A stretch of 22,160 nucleotides of DNA, from positions 1-22,160 of the IMG/VR virus record IMGVR_UViG_3300021962_000721. One strand, written 5' to 3'. This document shows, in pieces, positions 19,755 through 22,160 of the stretch. Position 1 is the first letter of the stretch. Each line of letters opens with the position of its first letter. This DNA is from a virus. The notes beneath the pieces are model-generated. The model ran no database searches and had not been told where the DNA came from. It saw nothing but the letters and a program-made list of their open reading frames with translations. A program made the position numbers and the translations under genes.

Positions 19755-19894
19755 ACGAATTTATAGATAAAGTTTTTAAGTATACAGTCAACGTTTTTAA
19801 GTATACAGCGATTGCGATCGCAGGCTTGTTGTGGTTTTTATTGTTAATCTCTATAATCTACCACATGATTAAGTTTATAGGAACGTTGATATGA
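19751..19894 (+). CDS. Tiny membrane protein with duplicated VFKYT unit, 47 aa
   Basis: ATG 19751 overlaps the preceding stop. The 47 residues begin with a charged start and two copies of VFKYT (residues 8-12 and 15-19). These come from a direct repeat of GTTTTTAAGTATACAG at 19772-19787 and 19793-19808. A hydrophobic segment follows (about 20-38, AIAIAGLLWFLLLISIIYH). It is probably a one-helix membrane peptide. The duplication is in register (21 bases) and keeps the frame. Function is unknown. Confidence 0.5.
   Translation: MNEFIDKVFKYTVNVFKYTAIAIAGLLWFLLLISIIYHMIKFIGTLI
19772..19808 (+). repeat. Tandem direct repeat, 21-base period
   Basis: GTTTTTAAGTATACAG occurs at 19772-19787 and again at 19793-19808, separated by five bases, giving a 21-base period. 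It lies inside the tiny membrane gene and duplicates seven codons (VFKYTxx) in frame. It probably arose by slippage. Confidence 0.85.
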
Positions 19895-20148
19895 TTGGTG
19901 AATTTAAATTAGCCTCACACGAAGCTCAGCAAGAGTTTGATCGCAAACGCAATTACATCTACACCAATTGCCTACCAGGAGAGAGTATGGAAACGTTACA
20001 GCAAAGAGAAACTAAAGCAATCCTAGCGATGGGTGAAGCAATTAAAGTATTGTCACAACAACTAGATGATGCTAATCGCTGCTTACGAGCAGCAAATGAG
20101 CGTATTGCTCAATTGGAAGCTCAGGTATACGGTGGCCCAACGAAATGA
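19891..20148 (+). CDS. Coiled-coil protein, 85 aa
   Basis: The ATG overlaps the preceding stop (ATGA). The 85-residue product is helical, with AQQEFDRKRNYIYTNC, RETKAILAMGEAIKVLSQQ and a heptad-like C-terminal half (LDDANRCLRAANERIAQLEAQ, in part), suggesting an oligomerising coiled coil. There is no membrane segment. The stop overlaps the following Tat-signal gene. Function is unknown. Confidence 0.65.
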   Translation: MIGEFKLASHEAQQEFDRKRNYIYTNCLPGESMETLQQRETKAILAMGEAIKVLSQQLDDANRCLRAANERIAQLEAQVYGGPTK

Positions 20149-20393
20149 ATAGAAGAGGATTCCTGAAGACTTCAGGGTTTATTATTGCAGCTCCAGCAAT
20201 CGTTAGAGCTGAGAATATAATGAAGATATGGACTCCTCCTAAAGATGATCTTATCGTTTATATCAATGGTGTGTATCAGAGTCCTACTGAGTATACTCAG
20301 TTGTTTGATGGTGCATTACGTTTCGATCATAAGAATGTTGAGTATCAAATTTATAATGTTACAAAGCAAACGTGGATGAGGATAAATTGCTGA
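20145..20393 (+). CDS. Small exported protein with twin-arginine (Tat) signal
   Basis: The N-terminus MNRRGFLKTSGFIIAAPAIVRAE has the Tat pattern: RRGFLK with twin arginines at 3-4, a hydrophobic core, and an A-x-A-like site (VRA, about 20-22). Removal would leave about 60 residues beginning NIMKIWTPPKDDLIVYING. The mature part is small and beta-like (VYQSPTEYTQLFDGALRF). Short Tat-signal proteins of this kind are known in T4-type phages. Tat carries folded proteins, so a folded phage protein in the periplasm is implied. Function is unknown. The start overlaps the previous stop. Confidence 0.75.
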   Translation: MNRRGFLKTSGFIIAAPAIVRAENIMKIWTPPKDDLIVYINGVYQSPTEYTQLFDGALRFDHKNVEYQIYNVTKQTWMRINC

Positions 20394-20614
20394 TGGCCAA
20401 TCTTGATGTTAATAAACTAGAACAATTCTACCGTAATGCTCCGGTCGTTGATAAGGATCAAATCATTATCAGCCTAATCGAGAAGAACAAAGCACTCATT
20501 GAACAATTAGAGATTGTAGAGGATAATCTCAGACGAGGACTCAGCAAGTCGTTGCAGAAGTTCCAAGCAAGATGTATTAGAGAAGTGATTGAAGAAAATG
20601 AAACATCTATTTAA
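20393..20614 (+). CDS. Coiled-coil protein, 73 aa
   Basis: TGATG at 20391-20395 fuses the preceding stop with ATG 20393. The 73 residues are helical and acidic (VDKDQIIISLIEKNKALIEQ and LEIVEDNLRRGLSKSLQKF), suggesting a coiled coil. No membrane segment or catalytic motif is seen. It overlaps the next gene by 17 bases. Unknown function. Confidence 0.6.
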   Translation: MANLDVNKLEQFYRNAPVVDKDQIIISLIEKNKALIEQLEIVEDNLRRGLSKSLQKFQARCIREVIEENETSI

Positions 20615-20837
20615 GAAAACTAAAGTAGTATTCGATGCTCATTTGAAGCAGTATGAAGTATACTACAAGAATTGGTTCGTCTGGCAATTCGATTCTTATT
20701 ACAGGTATGATGAGCGGGACAGTAGAGGATACTTGACGTCGCCTATGCATTATTGCGACAAAGGGCAAGCAGAGGAACGAGCAATTATTCGAGCACAAGC
20801 AATGATTGATACAGTTGAAGTATGGAGAAGCAAATGA
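20598..20837 (+). CDS. Small hypothetical protein, 79 aa
   Basis: ATG 20598 lies within the end of the previous gene; upstream TTG/AAG reading is not supported. The 79 residues are basic and aromatic (FDAHLKQYEVYYKNWFVWQF and YYRYDERDSRGY) and end in a helical AQAMIDTVEVW. The first part resembles a small beta-sheet that begins with short strands, as in single-strand-binding or protein-binding modules, but I cannot assign a family. The stop overlaps the next membrane gene. Confidence 0.6.
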   Translation: MKHLFKKTKVVFDAHLKQYEVYYKNWFVWQFDSYYRYDERDSRGYLTSPMHYCDKGQAEERAIIRAQAMIDTVEVWRSK

Positions 20838-21067
20838 ATAGAATTAGTTACAGAACGCCAAGGACAATTGCTGTATTCTCAGCACCATCCTTTGTGATGT
20901 GTGCTTTGCCACATTATCTTGGAATCACAACAATCAAACCTGAGTTTGAAATATTCAGATCGATCTTTGATGGATCAGTCACTGGTCTATTCGTTGGGTC
21001 GATTGTATACTTGTTATATGCTTTTATTCACAATATTAGAGTAGAGACTTTAAATGAAGCGAATTGA
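20834..21067 (+). CDS. Small membrane protein, 77 aa
   Basis: The ATG at 20834 overlaps the preceding stop as ATGA; an in-frame ATG at 20822 is an alternative. There are two hydrophobic stretches, about 13-30 (AVFSAPSFVMCALPHYLG) and about 47-65 (GSVTGLFVGSIVYLLYAFI), so one or two membrane spans are possible. The C-terminal tail is polar. It is another of the coupled small membrane proteins of the region. No family is recognised. Confidence 0.6.
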   Translation: MNRISYRTPRTIAVFSAPSFVMCALPHYLGITTIKPEFEIFRSIFDGSVTGLFVGSIVYLLYAFIHNIRVETLNEAN

Positions 21068-21233
21068 TGGTGATGTATTAAAGCAAGCATTCGAAGAGAT
21101 TGCAAGCGAAAACCTACTAGAAGAACTTCGTGAGTGGTTTGTTATGACAGCTCCGTTGTCTGCTAATAGAATATATGGTCGCTATGTTGAGTTGACCGAG
21201 CAGAAGGAACAAGATGAAAAAACTATTGAATGA
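21054..21233 (+). CDS. Small acidic protein, 59 aa
   Basis: ATG 21054 overlaps the preceding gene by 14 bases. The 59 residues are soluble and helical (KQAFEEIASENLLEELREWF, then VMTAPLSANRIYGRYVELTEQ). It ends overlapping the next gene by 20 bases. The overlap pattern and coherent composition support it. No function is assigned. Confidence 0.6.
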   Translation: MKRIDGDVLKQAFEEIASENLLEELREWFVMTAPLSANRIYGRYVELTEQKEQDEKTIE

Positions 21234-21444
21234 TCCGTTTACATACTTCCTATTGTATGTTGCGATGGTTCCGTTTACGTTTGGCCACGCATACAATAAC
21301 TTTCCCAACACATACAAAGCGTCTTGGACTATACAAGAAGTCTATGTTGAGTATGGTATATTAGAAAAGTCGATTGGTTCTCTTTTTGCTAGTGTTGCGT
21401 GGCCTTTCTATTGGTCAGCACAATCATGGAAGAAAGACAAATGA
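21214..21444 (+). CDS. Small membrane protein, 76 aa
   Basis: ATG 21214 has AAGGA five bases upstream and overlaps the previous ORF by 20 bases. The 76 residues contain a hydrophobic segment (about 10-27, TYFLLYVAMVPFTFGHAY) and a second weaker one near the C-terminus (LFASVAWPFYWSA), with a basic end (QSWKKDK). It is a membrane protein, with one or two spans. It overlaps the lipoprotein gene (ATGA). Confidence 0.6.
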   Translation: MKKLLNDPFTYFLLYVAMVPFTFGHAYNNFPNTYKASWTIQEVYVEYGILEKSIGSLFASVAWPFYWSAQSWKKDK

Positions 21445-21704
21445 AGTATTTTGTAATATTACTTGCGCTACTGCTAACTGCCTGCGATCATAATACTGTT
21501 GGCGTACCGCCAGATAAAGTTGTTGTGACTGATCAATGCTTGCGTAGAGAAACATTTAATGAATGTATGAAGAATCTTCCTGCTGGTCCTGTTGCAACGA
21601 AGTATAATGATTGGGATGAGGTTATATCAGAATGTCGAACAACATCGTACTACTTGTCCCAACGACCACGTGGTACTATTGATGAAAAGTGTAGAGGGAA
21701 TTAA
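21441..21704 (+). CDS. Small lipoprotein, 87 aa
   Basis: ATG 21441 overlaps the preceding stop as ATGA; upstream TTG/ATG reading would place residues before the signal. MKYFVILLALLLTAC is a lipoprotein signal with lipobox LTAC, so Cys15 should be lipidated. The mature part has QCLRRETFNECMKNLPAGP and a conserved-looking ATKYNDWDEVISEC block with paired cysteines. Similar small lipoproteins occur in T4-type marine phages; outer-spanin-like or superinfection-exclusion roles are conceivable, but I see no specific support. It is one of the clearest envelope proteins in the array. Confidence 0.8.
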   Translation: MKYFVILLALLLTACDHNTVGVPPDKVVVTDQCLRRETFNECMKNLPAGPVATKYNDWDEVISECRTTSYYLSQRPRGTIDEKCRGN

Positions 21705-21707
21705 TAA

Positions 21708-22160
21708 ATGACATTACTATCACATGCAATGGCAGAATTAGATCGTATCGGGATGACGGAAGACTCACCTGATGAGATGAATGTAATGATGCGTAAGCAC
21801 ATTCTCCATATGATGCAAGAGTTTGCTAACGAAGGACATTCGGGGTTCTCTGCTTCGTATGCAATTAATATTCTAACTAAGCTGTTAGACTTTAAACCGT
21901 TAACTCCTCTTACTGGTGAAGACTCAGAATGGAATGAAGTGTCTGAGCGAGCTGGTTATAGATGTTGGCAGAACAATCGTCGCTCATCTGTATTCAAAAA
22001 CGAGGATGGTGAATGTTATGATATCGATGGCAAAGTGTTCTGGGAATGGGCAATGCCATATGAAGATGGCGAGAAGCCGTACAAGTCATATTACACTTGC
22101 CGTGACTCTCGTGTCCCGGTGACGTTTCCATATACTGTTCCAGATAAGCCAATCTATCAG
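21708..22160 (+). CDS. Conserved phage protein, cut by the right edge
   Basis: ATG 21708, three bases after the lipoprotein stop, opens a frame that runs to the window end (151 residues without a stop). The sequence has KHILHMMQEFANEGHSGFSA (in part), LTPLTGEDSEW, FKNEDGECYDIDGKVFWEW and CRDSRVPVTFPYT. These blocks I recognise as a conserved protein of many phages that carry 'NEGHSGFSAxYA' and 'PLTPLTGEDSEW'. Function is unknown. The 3' end and full length lie outside. Confidence 0.85.
   Translation, partial: MTLLSHAMAELDRIGMTEDSPDEMNVMMRKHILHMMQEFANEGHSGFSASYAINILTKLLDFKPLTPLTGEDSEWNEVSERAGYRCWQNNRRSSVFKNEDGECYDIDGKVFWEWAMPYEDGEKPYKSYYTCRDSRVPVTFPYTVPDKPIYQ

Noticed and set aside
1-22160. 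CRISPR array, insertion sequence or integrase attachment site
   Set aside because: No regularly spaced repeats, transposase motif or integrase gene is seen; the only repeats are the inverted arms at 9003/9188 and the short 21-base duplication.

Overview
The window is a piece of a T4-type (tailed, myovirus-like) bacteriophage genome. The main evidence is the gene set: a T4 rnh-type 5'-3' exonuclease, a PhoH-type ATPase, a RecB/Cas4-type PD-(D/E)XK nuclease, a phage AAA ATPase, a MazG-like hydrolase, free-standing GIY-YIG/NUMOD endonuclease genes, a phage tRNA gene, candidate late promoters of the ATAAATA type, and long runs of tiny genes overlapping by ATGA or TGATG. A lipobox protein, a twin-arginine signal and many one-helix membrane proteins suggest a Gram-negative host. 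The sequence alone does not name the host; the overall look resembles marine T4-type phages.

Layout. (1) 1-1860: small membrane proteins and a class I amidotransferase-like (biotin-ligase N-terminal type) protein. (2) 1857-3245: a GIY-YIG nuclease, a CAU-anticodon tRNA with its own sigma70-like promoter, and three small genes. (3) 3226-3828: a GIY-YIG/NUMOD3 homing endonuclease gene on the minus strand. (4) 3862-8402: glycosyltransferase, rnh, DUF6433-like, small proteins, phoH and RecB-like exonuclease, i.e. the nucleotide and DNA metabolism block. (5) 8423-9230: a well-formed sigma70 promoter, a hypothetical gene, and a 257-base gene-free segment bounded by a perfect 18-base inverted repeat with nested helices inside, which is my best candidate for an undescribed structured RNA. 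(6) 9231-12796: conserved phage hypotheticals, the AAA ATPase with a possibly frameshifted small ORF in front, a MazG-like protein and small membrane proteins. (7) 12755-16297, minus strand: a NUMOD-type protein, a 560-residue modular protein with a zincin HExxH site, and a coiled-coil/jelly-roll virion-like protein. The last two each begin exactly at ATAAATA-N5-ATG. (8) 16315-22160: a strong sigma70-like promoter, then about 20 tiny plus-strand genes tightly coupled by start/stop overlaps, including zincin, Tat-signal and lipoprotein genes, ending in a gene cut by the window edge.

How the parts may work together (inference). Plus-strand blocks look like early/middle modules for host take-over, nucleotide metabolism and cell-envelope modification. 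The minus-strand block looks like late virion genes under T4-type late promoters. Selfish endonuclease elements sit at the borders between modules. Assignments to families are from remembered motif patterns, not from searches.
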